The notes: generated from the sequence alone by a model not told the origin. A stretch of DNA of 64,000 nt from Plotosus lineatus (GCA_024760905.1 CM045733.1:66968501-67032500); one strand, 5' to 3'. Positions 1 through 12,673 are shown, counted from the first letter of the stretch. Numbers and translations: made by a program.

Positions 1-169
1 ATAAGAGTTCCATGGAAGGTAGATTACACTGCTTAGGCCATAAGATTGTTCCAAAGCACAGCAGTGTGGATGAAAGCAAAGCAGTGTTGTTCAAAGAGTT
101 TGCAGTAAACTCTGATGAATTAATTGTAGCCTGTTGAGGCTTGTTCTGACACTATGTGTGTGTCTCACA

Positions 170-320
170 GGTGGCACGGTGGCGAAGTGGTTAGGACGTC
201 CGCCTCACAGCAAGAAGGCCTGGGTTCGATTCCTGGCCTGGGTGTTTATGTGTGGAGTCTGCATGTTCTCCTTGTGCTTGCAAAGGTTTCCTCTGGGCAT
301 GTATGATTCAGGGATATAAT
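170..320 (+). mobile_element. SINE-B, 5' half only
   Basis: A tRNA-derived SINE head with a recognisable A box (ggtggcgaagtggttaggac) and B box (gggttcgattcctggc), followed by the family's 'tgtggagtctgcatgttctc' body. The copy stops near 320, so the 3' half with the (AATG)n tail is missing. The two boxes belong to the RNA polymerase III promoter of the SINE; this is not a functional tRNA gene because the cloverleaf does not close. Confidence 0.8.
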
Positions 321-944
321 TTGTATTTATTGATAAAAAAAACGTACAGAAATCACTGTATATTTGAATAAACTTTGTGCAAAAATACTATTTAAAATAT
401 TTCTAAATTTGTTTGTAATTTGAAACACAGTCAGTGATATGATTGATTTTTGCTCTGTTAAAGTGTAAAACTAATAATAATAAATGAATAAATAAATAAA
501 TAACAAAGAAGCCAATAACTAACAATTTGAGACCATATTTAGCATTTCGGCTCTAAATCATAAGTTGAACCAAATATTTCATTAAAACAATTTTGAGAGC
601 AAAATATGTTGAGAAAAAGAAAAAAAAATCAAAACATCTGCTGAAACATGATTAATTAAAACAATGATCCAATAAAGAAATCATAAAATTATACCTTTCC
701 ATTTTAATTCAAAAACATGTGCTCATATAAACAACAGTTCTCATCAGATTTATTTTCTGTGAAGTTTCTGCCATTTAACTTTTAAAAAAAAACATAAACT
801 CCACAACCTGGAACAAATAAAACTGGGTTAATTTGTGTAAACTGTTTCAGAGTGATGCCTTTGTAGCCCTGAATCATGCTTCTGAGATTTTTCTTTACCT
901 CCTTTCACATTCTAATTAATGTGTTCATTTGTATCACACACACC
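321..944. other. AT-rich DNA without a gene
   Basis: Strongly AT-rich with short A and T runs and an (AAATA)-like stretch near 480-505. I see no open frame of note, no terminal repeats and no repeat family I recognise. Confidence 0.5.
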
Positions 945-1046
<102 letters not shown>

Positions 1047-1384
1047 AATAACTGATTACATCATCACACAAAGGCATCAGAACCATTGGTTTACAAATGT
1101 GCATACCCCAGCATGCACCACTGCAGTTTGAGATGCAAATGAAAACTTTTTTGTGTATTTGTTTTTAATGGTGGATGTAGAAAAATATGACATCGCTACA
1201 GCACATAAAATGTTAATGTGTATTCAGTTCAGTTCTTTGAGTCGTCGAAAGCAATTTGGTGTTTTTGTACTGACTAACATGTTTAAGTTCTCTTGTCATC
1301 CGTTAAATTATCATCTTTCCTATCAACAAAAACCCACCTGGTGGTGGACTTTATCATGGAGCTGCTGGAATTAAAGGGACATAT

Positions 1385-2013
1385 ACTGTATTTTCTGGAC
1401 TTTTTTCATCACTCGAGAGTACAAGGCGCATTAGCAAAAAAAAAAAAGGAAAAAAATGCGTAATAAAGAAAAAAAAACATATATAAGTTACACTGAATGA
1501 TAAGACGCAAACTCATGGAAACTGTCTGCCTTGGCTTAGAAATCTGATGGCAGTTTATGTGATTTTGTGGTCCTCACTCTGATAGAGAAGGGGTTGCATT
1601 GCATGAAGCAGTACCACCATGAAAGTTCTCACAGAAAGTCATTTCTATTTATCGCCTTGACAACTACCTGGACGTAGAGACACAACTGTACTCTTGACAA
1701 GCCTCTCCCTCAGGCACGTTGCTCAAGCCCCCATGTGCGAGCTTGTTCCTCTAGCTGTGGCCATCTAGCTTTTAGCCCACGATTAGCTTTTTTTTGTTTT
1801 CTTCATTGCAGATTATTAAATCTCCGCTTTTCTGCCCTTTTGTTGCCTTCTTGTGGTTGTCAGTGTAAAAATTAAAATGGGAAATTATGTTTGTTATTAT
1901 TATGATGAACATAATTATATGTAATAATTCCACATATAAGATGCTCTGGAGTATAAGTCGCACCTTCAGCCAAAGTATTAAAAAAAGTTTAATATAGTCC
2001 AGAAAATATGGTA
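1385..2013. mobile_element. Non-autonomous DNA transposon (hAT-like MITE), about 630 bp
   Basis: The left end reads 'actgtattttctggactttt' and the right end, read on the minus strand, is 'accatattttctggacta', giving inverted ends that match over about 16 of 18 bases. Internally it has the 'gtataagtcgca' motif near both ends that I associate with a common fish hAT-like MITE. The middle holds no transposase. Assignment to hAT rests on the remembered family; I could not read a clean 8-bp target duplication. Confidence 0.7.
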
Positions 2014-2805
<792 letters not shown>

Positions 2806-3183
2806 TGTGTCCATTTTCTGTAACTGTACGGGGAGGCTGGCGCCCATTCCAGCTGATTCCAAGCAAGGGCAGAGGCCACCCTGGACAGCTTGCCAGGCGA
2901 TAGCAGTGCGGAAGCATGCTGACGGCTTTGCAGCCTACTCTTGTCAAAAGTCAGCAAAGGTTCTTTTACATGCCTCTCACCCCAGACTGTGAGCAACATG
3001 GCTGGCCTATCTTAACTTTTTTAGCTGCAATGGGGGACAGCAGTGACAACCCAGTGAGAGTGGGGCTTGAACCCCCAACCTTAGGATCAGTGATCCACCA
3101 CTGCCCGTGCCAAGCCACCACTGCCCGTGCCAGGCCACCACTGCCCGTGCCAGGCTACCACTGCCCCTCCAGGCTACCACTGA
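2806..3183 (-). mobile_element. SINE-A, nearly full length, with tandem 20-mers in its head
   Basis: On the minus strand this has the tRNA-like head with the B box (minus-strand 'gggggttcaagccccac'), the body (minus-strand 'catgtaaaagaacctttgct') and the 3' region 'gccagcctccccgtac'. At 3095-3183 the head is replaced by about four tandem copies of a 20-bp unit beginning 'ccaccactgcccgtgcca'. Confidence 0.85.
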
Positions 3184-3214
3184 CATATGTATGTATTGTT
3201 TGTGTTTTTATGGT

Positions 3215-3475
3215 TTCACGCAATTGAGGATGGGTTTCCCTTTTGGGCCTGGTTCCTCCCAGTGTTTCTTCCTTGCATCTACTGAGAGTTTTTTCTTGCC
3301 ACCATCACCGCCTGCTTGCTCATTAGGGATGTGTGGGGGTAATAGGAAATGTTTAAATTCTTTTATACTTTGTAAGCCCCTACTTTCACTGTATTACTGA
3401 GTAAAGCTGCTTTGCTACAATGTCAATTATGAAAAATGCAATACAAATAAAACTGAATTGAATTGGTATTGACTT
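3215..3475 (+). repeat. Fish-type interspersed repeat (retroelement 3' end)
   Basis: Contains 'ggttcctcccagtgtttctt', 'gagttttttcttgccacca', 'taaagctgctttgctacaat' and the terminal 'acaaataaaactgaattgaa', a string I recognise from a very common fish interspersed repeat, probably a LINE 3' end. The exact family name is not secure. Confidence 0.65.
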
Positions 3476-4040
3476 GGAAAGAAACAAGCATTTAGCCAAA
3501 AAATACATTTAGGACTCCGGATTAATGCCACAGCCGTCCGTAGCTGGGAGCTTAAAGTGAACACATTTCCATGGGGCATTCTGATGTAAATCATTATTGA
3601 CAAGTATTTTCCTCTTGAAGTGGTTTTAGTGCTTTGGCCACTGTCTTAGTGCACTTCCAAGTGTTTGATTATGTTGCCATATATATTTTGTTTTAGTTCC
3701 AGTCTGATCTCATCACGTGTCTTATCATTGTCTCCCTGATGTTGTTTGTCTCCCTAGTGAATTATGATTACATCCACCTGTGACGGCACACCTTCTTGAT
3801 GTGTATCTGTCATGCACAACTACCACAATCCAAAGACAGACTTGTGAATATGCATCTTTGCGCTGTGTTGCTGTTTTATGAGAACCATACAAACTTAGAC
3901 AACACAGTAAAAAGTAAAAGAGACTTAAATTTTTGCCTACAGTTTTATACTTTGCTGTTGGATTTAGGTCTGGACTTTAACAGGGCCATTTTATCACATG
4001 AATATGCTTCGATCTAGACCATTCCATTGTATCTCTGGAT
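3476..4040. other. Unique intergenic DNA
   Basis: No repeat family, microsatellite or coding signal is recognised here. Confidence 0.45.
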
Positions 4041-4044
4041 GCAC

Positions 4045-4255
4045 GTTTAGGTCAGGTCAGGTCAGGTATGAGGGCATCCACCAGCCGCCTCCACTCATCC
4101 GGCCGTCTCCTGGCGATCAACCAGGCCTGTGCAGGGTCATACCCGGCATACCCGGCAGGGCAGCCCTCAGCTGCGACAACCACGTCGCACGTGGCCGTCC
4201 CCGCAATCGGCTCCAGCCCCTAGGATCCCGAACGGACAGGATCCTGAAACTCTTG
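4045..4255 (-). mobile_element. LINE 3' fragment (C-terminal coding end), sense on minus
   Basis: The minus strand encodes SVRDPRGWSRLRGRPRATWL followed by SQLRAALPGMPGM, which fits the C-terminal tail of the fish LINE whose reverse transcriptase follows on the other strand (family pattern R-G-R-P-x-x-x-W-L). The (gtcag)n-like stretch at 4051-4067 may be what remains of the tail. It joins the plus-strand piece near 4255; see the finding on twin-priming. Boundary accuracy is about 10 bases. Confidence 0.75.
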
Positions 4256-5595
4256 TTGCCGATCCTCCCCCAGGCTGCGACCCGCCAACTCTTGAGGAAA
4301 CTTGGAGGGCGGTGTGGTGCTTGGCGGATGGAAAATCTGCAGGAGTTTGTGGTATCCACGTGGAAATGCTTTAGGCGGGAGGTGAGGCTGTCCTCAGGTG
4401 GCTGTTCGTTCTCGTGTGCTCCATGTCAAGCACTGGTGTCATCCCAACTGATTGGAAACGGGGCATCGTTGTCCGGATCTGAAAGGGGAAGGGTGATACC
4501 CGAGAATGCAACAGTTACCGGGGGGTTACTCTCCTCTCAGTTCCGGGCAAGGTTTTCACACAGATTCTACTGGACAGGATCCGACAGCAGCTTCTAGCGC
4601 ACCAGCGCACTGAACAGTCCGGGTTTACACCGAAGAGGTCTACCATTGACCACATCCTGGCGCTCCGCGTCCTTTTCTGAGCGCTTGCGGGAGTTTGATA
4701 GGGGGTTCCTTGCCGCCTATATAGACTTTTGCAAGGCGTTCGACTCGATGGATAGGGAGGCCCTCTGGAGCATACTTCGTCTACATAGGATCCCGTCCGG
4801 CAGATATCGTTGCTGTATTCTGGGACAGAGAGTGCTGTGAGGCGTGGGGTCTCCACCTCTGACTTCTTTTCGGTCGAGACCGGAGTGAGGCAGGGGTGTG
4901 TTCGGGCCCCCACTCTCTTCAGTACCTCAATGGACTGGATCATGGCAGTGGTATCGGGTGCATCGGCCTGCAGTGTGTCGTTCAGTGAGGTTCGCATTAC
5001 TGATCTGGACTTTGCCAATGACGCAGTGATCTTCGCAGAGACGGTGGATGTCCTAACGGAGACTCTCTGTTCGCTGGGTGAGGAGGCGGAACCGCTTGGT
5101 TTGCGAGTCTCCTGGATCAAAACCAAGATCCAGGCTTTCGGTGACCTCTTGGATGCTGCTGTTCGTGAAAGAGTAGAGATCGTGGAGTCATTCACTTACC
5201 TTGGCAGCGTGGTCCATTGTTCCACTGATTGCAGGGCTGAGATCAATCATCGACTTGGACTAGCCTACGGGGCGATGAACTCGCTGGACAGGACCATGTG
5301 GCAGTCAAGGTATCTGAGCAGGTGGACGAAAGCCTGAGCCTTTTGCTCCCTTGTGCTCCCTGTCTTGCGACTCAAGCGAGACATGGACACTCACGGTTGA
5401 GATTGGACGACAACTGGACTCCTTCGTTATGACTTCCCTTCGCCGCATCTTTGGATACCGCTGGTGGGACTGTGTTACCAACCGGAAGGTGCTCGAGGAT
5501 GCTTGGATGGTAAGAGTAACCTGCTTGATCCGTGACCGTCAGCTAGTAGCGCTACTATGGGCACTCGGTACATTTCCTGCCTTCGGACCCTGCAT
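4256..5595 (+). mobile_element. LINE reverse transcriptase fragment, inverted part
   Basis: Spread over three frames on the plus strand is a broken non-LTR reverse transcriptase. Readable pieces in order: DWKRGIVV and YRGVTLLSVPGKVF (fingers), EQSGFTPKRSTIDHILALRV, AAYIDFCKAFDSMDREALW (palm motif with the catalytic Asp region), VETGVRQGCVRAPTLF, LDFANDAVIFAE (the usual FADD box reads FAND), WIKTKIQAFGDLLD, ESFTYLGSVVH and finally ETWTLTVEIGRQLDSF and RRIFGYRWWDCVTNRKVLED. Stops and frameshifts near 4375, 4510, 4680 and 5338 make it inactive. It ends near 5595 inside a motif equivalent to the family's RYPxADPAHR. I place it as an APE-type, possibly RTE-like LINE without firm clade assignment. 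Confidence 0.85.
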
Positions 5596-5775
5596 GTTTA
5601 GGGATATTTTTATTACCTAATCTGACTTTAAACTTCTCCACAACTTTATCCTGACCTGTTGGTATGTTCTTTGGGCTTCGTGAAAATGTCTGTTCACTAA
5701 TGTTTTCTAAAATACTTCTGAGGCCTTTGCATTCAAAGGGAGGTGAATTCATATGCATTCATTATCATTACTGCT

Positions 5776-6110
5776 TAATTAGTGTTGTGGACAGGCTTGT
5801 GTCCATCTCAGCCAGCACTGGGAGAGGGCACAGTACACCCTGGACAGCTCAGCAGGCCATTTCAGGGCAGAAACACAGCGACAGCTATGCAGCAGACTCT
5901 TGATGAAAGTCAACAATGGTTCTTTTACATGCCCTCACCCCACACTGTGAGCGACATGGCTGGCCTTTGTTAACCTGGTTAGCTGCAATGGGGGACAGCA
6001 GTGACAACCAGGTGACAGTGGGGCCTGAACCACAAACCTTGGGAACAGTAATCTGTCACCCTTCCATTGGGGCACCACTGCTCCGGAATACAGAAGCATG
6101 CCAGTTTTCA
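5776..6110 (-). mobile_element. SINE-A, nearly full length
   Basis: The minus strand shows the body ('catgtaaaagaaccattgtt', 'aaggccagccatgtcgctca') and the 3' region with 'gagctgtccagggtgtactg' and 'gctgagatggacacaagc'. The head end at 6040-6110 is degenerate. Confidence 0.8.
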
Positions 6111-7044
6111 GAGTTTTATATGTAAAAATCTTTGAAACCCAGGCATCATTTTTCTTCAACTTCACAATTATGCACCCCTTTTACACAAGGTCTCTCATCA
6201 AATCCCAATAAAATACATGTATGTTTGTGGCTGTTATATGACAAAATATGAAAAAGTTCAAGGGGTATGAATACTTTTATTAACAATTATATACAATTAT
6301 AATTAATATACAATTATTAATCATTTTATTTTCTAAATTCTGCATTTATATTTAAATTCTACACAAACTACATAAACTATTCATTATAAACTATTCCTAA
6401 CTGCATAAATTATTAACTTTTACTTTTGCGTTTTTGTTCTGTTTTAGAAAGTTAGAGAGTGCTTGGATTGTCTGTAACTAAATGGCTCATTGGAATTCCT
6501 GAAGCAACTTTATGTGGGTGCTGAACTGCAGCACACGATAATTAATTGAGCAGTAATGACCACGTCCTGACACACAAGTCTCAATTTCACATCAACCAGA
6601 TAGGGATTTAACCTTATTGAAAGTGCAAATACATACGGAATTAAATGTGTTTTGTTTGCATGTTGTGCCTGTAAATCGACTTATTTTAATGCAAATAATT
6701 CATCAACACATTACTTATTCGATCAGAAGTGTTTTTTAACTACCAGTGCACATCTGGTGTATTTTTCCTGTCTGAAAAGATGCATTTTATTACTTCAATA
6801 TTATCAATTTATGCATTTCACTTCCTCCCAAAAAAATCCCATTTGACTTAAAATAAACAAATCCCCTATAAATAGAGTGAGTTATTGGATAATTAATACA
6901 GTGATTAATTTGTTGCGGATAACTTTTTTTAATCCGAACTAATGCAGTAAGTTCTTATTTTATAAACAAATGTGTCAGAAGACATATACTGTGGTCATGG
7001 AAAATATGTTATGGTGTTTCCGAAGGGTCAGATTATTGCCTGTG
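6111..7044. other. AT-rich unique intergenic DNA
   Basis: No gene, terminal repeat or known repeat is recognised. It is AT-rich with many short TAAT/ATTA motifs. Confidence 0.45.
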
Positions 7045-7047
7045 GGC

Positions 7048-7450
7048 TCCTGAGGGGCGCATTGACAAGGTGCATGACTATTAACTCAGAGATTGCAAGT
7101 TCGAATCCAGGTTAATGCCACAGCCATCCCTGAAAGGGAGTACATGAAAGCTAATTGACTGAGGAGGGAGGGATGGCTTACGCTGTCACTCACAGCAATC
7201 ATGGGCGTCTGTGAGCTCATTCTTATGAGGGGTGGATAGTGCTTTCCCTCCAAATGTATTAGACTGTAACCAAAGACTCATGCACAGCAGTTTAAAAAGA
7301 GGTGGGTCGCTAGCATCGCATGTGATGGAAGGGGCATGTGCATACTTTTGCCCCTCTCTGGTTGGTGGCAGTTGTGTGATAAGGAGGGCAATACCTGAGG
7401 CGTGGGAAATGGATATAACGAAATTAGGGAGAAAATGGGGCAAAATAAAG
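7048..7450 (+). mobile_element. SINE-D, about 400 bp
   Basis: A tRNA-like head ('cattgacaaggtgcatgac', B box 'gcaagttcgaatccaggt') is followed by a body with 'gctttccctccaaatgtatt', 'ggcatgtgcatacttttgcc', 'ggttggtggcagttgtgtga' and the end 'attagggagaaaatggggca'. A second copy of the same family lies at 49290-49820, which supports the call. Confidence 0.8.
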
Positions 7451-7754
7451 AAAAAGAATACTGTACTTGATTGTATCAATGAAACAAATAAAAGTATGGC
7501 CATTGGGTTCAGAAATTTATATGACATTATTAAAGGAAAAGATAGATGGGTAGATAGTGTTGAATTTTAATCTTTGTGCAATAAATATGGAAATAAAAAC
7601 TGAACTGACTGTAATGCTCGATGAAGTCAAATCCTAAAAAGGTGAAAGTAAAACTCAGGGCTGTGGGTAATCGTAAAACTTAGGACATTTACTTCCAAAA
7701 TGATGAGAATTTAGAGAATCGAGACTCAATAGATTTGTTGGAAAAAAAAAACAA
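7451..7754. other. Short unique spacer
   Basis: AT-rich DNA between a SINE-D and the 5' end of a LINE; nothing recognised. Confidence 0.4.
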
Positions 7755-9900
7755 TTCCCTCTTTGAATCACTACCTTATTGTGGTGGATGGGTTTGCGTG
7801 TCCTAATGATCCGAGGAGCTGATCTGTTGATGGAGATACTATATTTATGGTACGGTCACCCAAGGCAAACAGGTATCAGGTGAACATCCAGAAGAAGTGC
7901 GGTTTAAAAGACCCTTATATGGAGAAACATATAAGGTCACAGTTTCCCTTGCCCAGATGTGGGTCACCGAGTTCCCCCCTGGAGCCAGGCCTGGGGGAGG
8001 GGCTCGAGGGCGAGCGCCTGGTGGTCGGGATTCTGCCCATGGAGCCTGGATAGGCCCGGCCCAAAACGGAGAGATGGGTCCGCCCTCCCATGGTCCCAAC
8101 CACCTATAGGAGGTGCTATAGGTGTTGTGTGCATTGTGAGTTGGGTGGCAGCTGATGGCATGGGTTCTGTCAAACTGATCCTCCGCTACTGACTCTGACT
8201 TTTGGGATATGGAATATCACCTCTCTGGCGGGGAAGGAGCCTGAGCTGGTGTGTGAGGTTGAGTGATACCAACTAGATATAGTTGGACTCACCTTGATGC
8301 ATAGCTTGGGCTCTGGAACCACCCATCTTGAGAGGGGCTGGGTCTTATTATATTCTTGAGTTGCTCATGGGGAGAGGCAGCGAGTGTGGACATCATTGTT
8401 GCTCCCATCAAGGTGCCTACACATTGGGCTTCTCTCCAGTAGTCAAAAGGATAGCTTCCTTTTGCCTTCTGGTGGGGGGATGGATTCTGACTGTTCTTTG
8501 TGCTTATGCACCAAATGACAGTTCAAAGTACCCGCCCTTCTTGGAGTCTTTAGGGGTGTGTTGGAGAACACTCCCTCTGGGGACTCCCTTGTTATCCTAG
8601 TAGACTTCAACGCCCATGCGGTCAACGATAGTGTGACCTGGAAGGGAGATATCAGTAGGTATGGCCTCTCCAGACTGAACCTGAATGGTATTTCATTGTT
8701 GGTCTTCTCTTCTCATCACGTCTTGTTCATCACGAGCACCATGTTAGAACATAAGGGTGTCCATAAGTGCACTTGGCATCAGGACACCCTAAGCCGCAGT
8801 TTGATGATAGACTTTGTAGTTGTGTCACCGGACTTGCGGACATGTGTTCTGGACACTCAGGTGAACAGAGGACCTGAGCTGTCAACCAATCAACACCTGG
8901 TGGTGAGCTGGCTCCGATAGCAAGGAGGCCACCCTCCAGGCCTGGCAGGCTCAAGCATACAGTTAGGTTTTCCTGGGTATGTTTGGTAGAGTCTCCTGTC
9001 AAAGGGGCCTTTAACTTGGTGCTCCAGCAGAGCTATAACTACATTCTGAAGGAGGCAGGGGACATGGAACCTGAATGGGCTATGTTTCATGCCTCCATTG
9101 TTGAGGCGGCAGCCCATAGCTGTGGCCAGAAGGTCATCAGTGCCTGTCGTGGCGATGGTCACCTAACCAAGTAGTTGAAATCTGTGGTGAAGGGGGTCAT
9201 CCAGCTGAAAAAGTAGTCCCATTTGGTCTTGTAGGTACCAGCATGCCAAATGTTCTGCAACCCAAGTTATCACTAAATCAAAATCTTGGGTGGGGGAAGA
9301 GTTCAGTGAGAGCATAGAAAGTGACTATCAGTTGGCCTTGAAAAGGTTCTCAACCACCATCTGACACCTCAGGAGAGGGAAGCAGTTCTCCACAAATACT
9401 GTTTACAGTGGAAGAGGAGAACAGCTCACATTGACTGGAGATGTTGTTGGGAGGTAGGATTAAAATTTGGAGGACCTCCTCGATCCCACCAACACATTCT
9501 CCCTGAAGGAGGAAGACCCTGGGGATTTGGGTGGGGGTCGATCCACCACTGGGGCTGAAGTCGCCAAGGTAGTCAAAAAGCTCCATGGTGGTCAGGCTCC
9601 GGAGGTGGATGAGCTCCACCCTGAATATCTCAGAGCTCTGGATGTTGTCAAACTGTCTTGGTTGACACGTCTCTACAACATCACACGGCCATCAGGGGCC
9701 ATACCTCTGGTTTGCCAACCCAGCGTGTGCTCTGGGTGTAGGGTGTACCAGACTCATTGGTACGGGCCATTCAGTCTCTGTAATATTGGAGATTGGTCCG
9801 CATTGGGAACATCTGGTCAAATTCATTTTCGGTGAGGGCTGGAGTGCACCAAGGCACTTTTCAATTTGTTTTCAATTCTGTTCATAATTTTTTATAAAAT
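7755..9900 (+). mobile_element. Degenerate LINE with 5' region and endonuclease kept, 3' end lost
   Basis: Pieces of a common fish LINE are read across all three plus frames. The 5' untranslated region with 'gagccaggcctgggggaggg' lies at 7980-8100 and 'ggagcctgagctggtgtgtg' at 8239. The APE-type endonuclease follows: VGGWILTVLCAYAPN, LVILVDFNAHAVNDS, then TSTMLEHKGVHKCTWHQDTL, LMIDFVVVSPDLR and ELSTNQHLVVSWLR (the usual D-H-H-L is N-Q-H-L). Linker pieces EDLLDPTNTFSL and EVAKVVKKLHGGQAPEVDEL and LHPEYLRALDVVKLSWLTRL follow up to 9720. After a deletion the text resumes at the GVxxGxFxLxSILFII part of the reverse transcriptase and then stops near 9900. Many stops; inactive. Clade not secure. 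Confidence 0.85.
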
Positions 9901-10687
9901 GCTTTCAGTGTGCTATGGAATATTTAAAGAAAAAAATGACTAAACCCAATCATGACATCATATGGCTAACAATTTGCATTATGACATCAAAACTGCAAAA
10001 AACAAGATCTAAAATGGCAATTAAAATTAAAGTTTTATTTCCAGTGTTGCTGTCATGAAAAATATCAAAACTGAACTGAAAAAATAAACATGACCAGTTT
10101 ATCTTTCAAGGACACTAACGTATCCTTATAAAGGTTTATAAGGTAATGTATTTACAGTATTGTGCATATCTGTCTGTATTGTGTGGAAAATTGTATATTT
10201 TCCTTATCTTGTAATGTTTGAACATCTTCAATATTTTTTTTTTTTTTTTCAAAAAGGGAAGTCACACTAAGAAAGAAATGCATGAAGCAGTCCATGAATT
10301 CTGTGCAAGACACTTGAGGCAAAGTTATGATCTGGGGTCACATGTAGAGGCTCAGCAATTTTATCTCAATGAAGCTTGCTTACAATTTCATCAGTGAATT
10401 CTTTCCTTCCCAACATCATAGATATAAAATTTGACCTCGGTTAATCACTTCACATATGAATTGACCACAACAGAAAGTGTTTGGGATGTACTGGAGAAGA
10501 TTTTTACTCAAGAATTCAATCCTCGGATTTTTACAGGATTCAGTAAAAGAAATTGATGAAAATAAATGTTCTGATGTTGCATAAGCTTATTGAAGCACAC
10601 TGAATGTGCACCATAATCAAATCTATAAGAAGTCCTAAAATATTAAAGTGTGTTAGTTTTTGGTAGTTTCCACTGTGTTTGAGCATA
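9901..10687. other. AT-rich intergenic DNA
   Basis: No gene or named repeat. A T-run of about 17 lies at 10233-10250. Confidence 0.45.
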
Positions 10688-11446
10688 CAGACGCTCCCCG
10701 ACTTATTTTTTTTAGTTAGGTTCCGATGGCCGAACATAAGGTGAAAAGATGGCCGAACGTAAGGTGAAAAAAAAAAACGTAATATCTCATAAAACACCTC
10801 AAATCAATTATTATAAACATGACATTATAAAATATATCAAATAATATCAACATTAATTTGAAATAAATTAAATTCAAGCAAAATAATTTCAAATTGATAC
10901 ATTTTAATTAAATTCACTCATCAAATATCAAATACAGTATCAAATATAACATTTAACATTCTCTGTGATGTGATCCTTCTGCTTGTAAATGGTTCCGATG
11001 ATCGACGGAGCCATTTGAAAGAAACGTGCAACTGTCGCATGTTTTTCACCAGCATCAATTTTCTTGATAATAGCCATCTTCGTTTCTAACGAGATGGCTT
11101 GCCGCTTTTTCTGATTACCACTATCACTAGTAGGCTTAAGGTTCTGACCAACCATATTTGCTTAGGGTTACAAAAGTCCGCAAAACAGTGTAAACACAAA
11201 GATCACAGAGACAACGTCTTAACACAAGGGTAACACGCGGTGAACTGGGAAGAAGGAGGGGCACGTTCAGTCTGTCGTTTCTGAACAATGGACGCAGCAT
11301 CATGCGTAAGTAGTGTATTACGGCAGCATACTATGTTGGTACGTCTCATACTACCGAGAGCACGCTAAACTCAAAATTTGACTTTTTTTTTAAACGGAAA
11401 ATTGAAAAATACATAAAATGAATGAACGTAAAGTGGGGAGTGTCTG
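10688..11446 (-). mobile_element. Tigger/pogo-type DNA transposon, internally deleted, about 760 bp
   Basis: The left end is 'cagacgctccccgactta' and the right end on the minus strand is 'cagacactccccactttacg', clear inverted ends of the Tigger type. A TA dinucleotide precedes the left end; the right flank has decayed. The minus strand carries a remnant of the transposase N-terminus (separate entry). The catalytic domain is missing, so the element is non-autonomous. Confidence 0.85.
10940..11155 (-). pseudogene. Tigger transposase N-terminal helix-turn-helix remnant
   Basis: A 71-residue frame contains KKRQAISLETKMAIIKKIDA followed by GEKHATVARFFQMAPSIIGT and IYKQKDHI. This is the CENP-B/pogo-type DNA-binding domain: the 'I-S-L-E-T-K-x-x-I-I' first helix, the 'A-G-E-K-x-x-x-V-A-R' turn and the 'S-I-I-x-T-I' recognition helix are all visible. 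A full transposase would be several hundred residues with a DDE catalytic core; none follows, as the frame ends before the element's far terminus. It is a fossil of the transposon, not a host gene. Confidence 0.8.
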
Positions 11447-12671
11447 TTTTTGTAAAACTTAAGAATTCAGATTAAAGCATAGCCTCCTCTATCACCACAC
11501 CATCTGCTCCTTCTGGGAGGTAGGGATCAGTCTGGCTAAGGCTATCTTTTAAAGGTTTTTTGTTCAATTATTGCCATGAAGGCACAAACTGCTATCGAGG
11601 ATTTTGATCCTAATCTAAAGTAGCTCTAAAGGTCTACTGCCAAAGACTTCAGCAGACTTGTGATCAACAACAGAAAGATGAAAATCTTTTCATATCTTAA
11701 AGCAGGATTAAGGTAAACTCTGGATCTGTGATTATTGCTCATTCATCCACTTTTGTGTTAATTAAAAGCATGTCCTTAAAGTATTACTGGAGATTAGATG
11801 AATGTGATTACTGTTTCTCTTTTGTCCAAAGAAATCTATGTATGCATCAGAATTCCACTATAAATCATTTGGTTGGCTGTTAGCTTTTTTCTTTACAATA
11901 ATAATAAAATAGTCATATTAGTGATTAAGAGTAGAAATAGATATTTTGATTGCAACAATGGAATAATATTGTTATTTACTGTCTTTTGGAGGAAATTAGT
12001 AATATGAGCTGCGAGATTTTACTGCCTTGTAAGTAGTGTCAGATATAACCAATGTACAATTAGGCAATGGATTTTTATACTTTTGTTAATTTAATAAAAC
12101 TGTAAGTCCATGAAAAGACTCCCATGTGAACCTTTTATTTGTGCTTCTTATTGACAATTAATTTTATTATATGTTTATGTTGATTAAATGGATTCGTGCT
12201 CAAGGAAAATGCTGAATGGATAAAACTGAAATAATGATAATGCAGCAATCTTTAATCATCTGACCAGTAAGCTGACCGCAGTGTACTGTTAGGTAGTCAC
12301 TGGCTTGACTCAATATTGTGTGGACAGAAAGAAGAAAGAGAAAAATAAGCACAAAACTGACATAAAGCCACAGTTGTAGTTTTGCATCAAGGAAGCAAAG
12401 TACACCTGCGACACTCACTCTATGAGGCACCGTCACATAAACCCCATCAAAATCTGAGGATAGAGCAGTGTGAGTTTTGGGTTCCACTGTAGAAATAATA
12501 AACAGAAAATGTCACAGAAAAAATATTACTTTGAAACATAAACATGAAACATTTACACGTGGGGCGGTGTTCTGTATGATTAGTTAAAAAACATAAACTG
12601 AATTCTGACTGCTCAGTTGAATTTCTGAGGTTTTAACTCGTCTATGTTTGCACATGCATATCACTTATTTG

Positions 12672-12673
<2 letters not shown>
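11447..12673. other. Unique intergenic DNA
   Basis: No recognised repeat or gene in about 1.2 kb. Several open frames under 100 residues show no domain and mixed composition. Confidence 0.45.

Noticed and set aside
170..245. tRNA gene
   Set aside because: A and B boxes are present, but the arms do not pair into a cloverleaf and the sequence continues as a SINE. The same was decided for the heads of all other SINEs (for example 16897, 41467, 52647, 55272).
3095..3183. CRISPR-like array
   Set aside because: The repeats are directly tandem without spacers, in vertebrate DNA, and derive from a SINE end.
3998..4597. 199-residue plus-strand frame as a possible gene
   Set aside because: It runs across the inverted LINE junction in the wrong frame; the LINE reading frames on both strands explain the sequence better.
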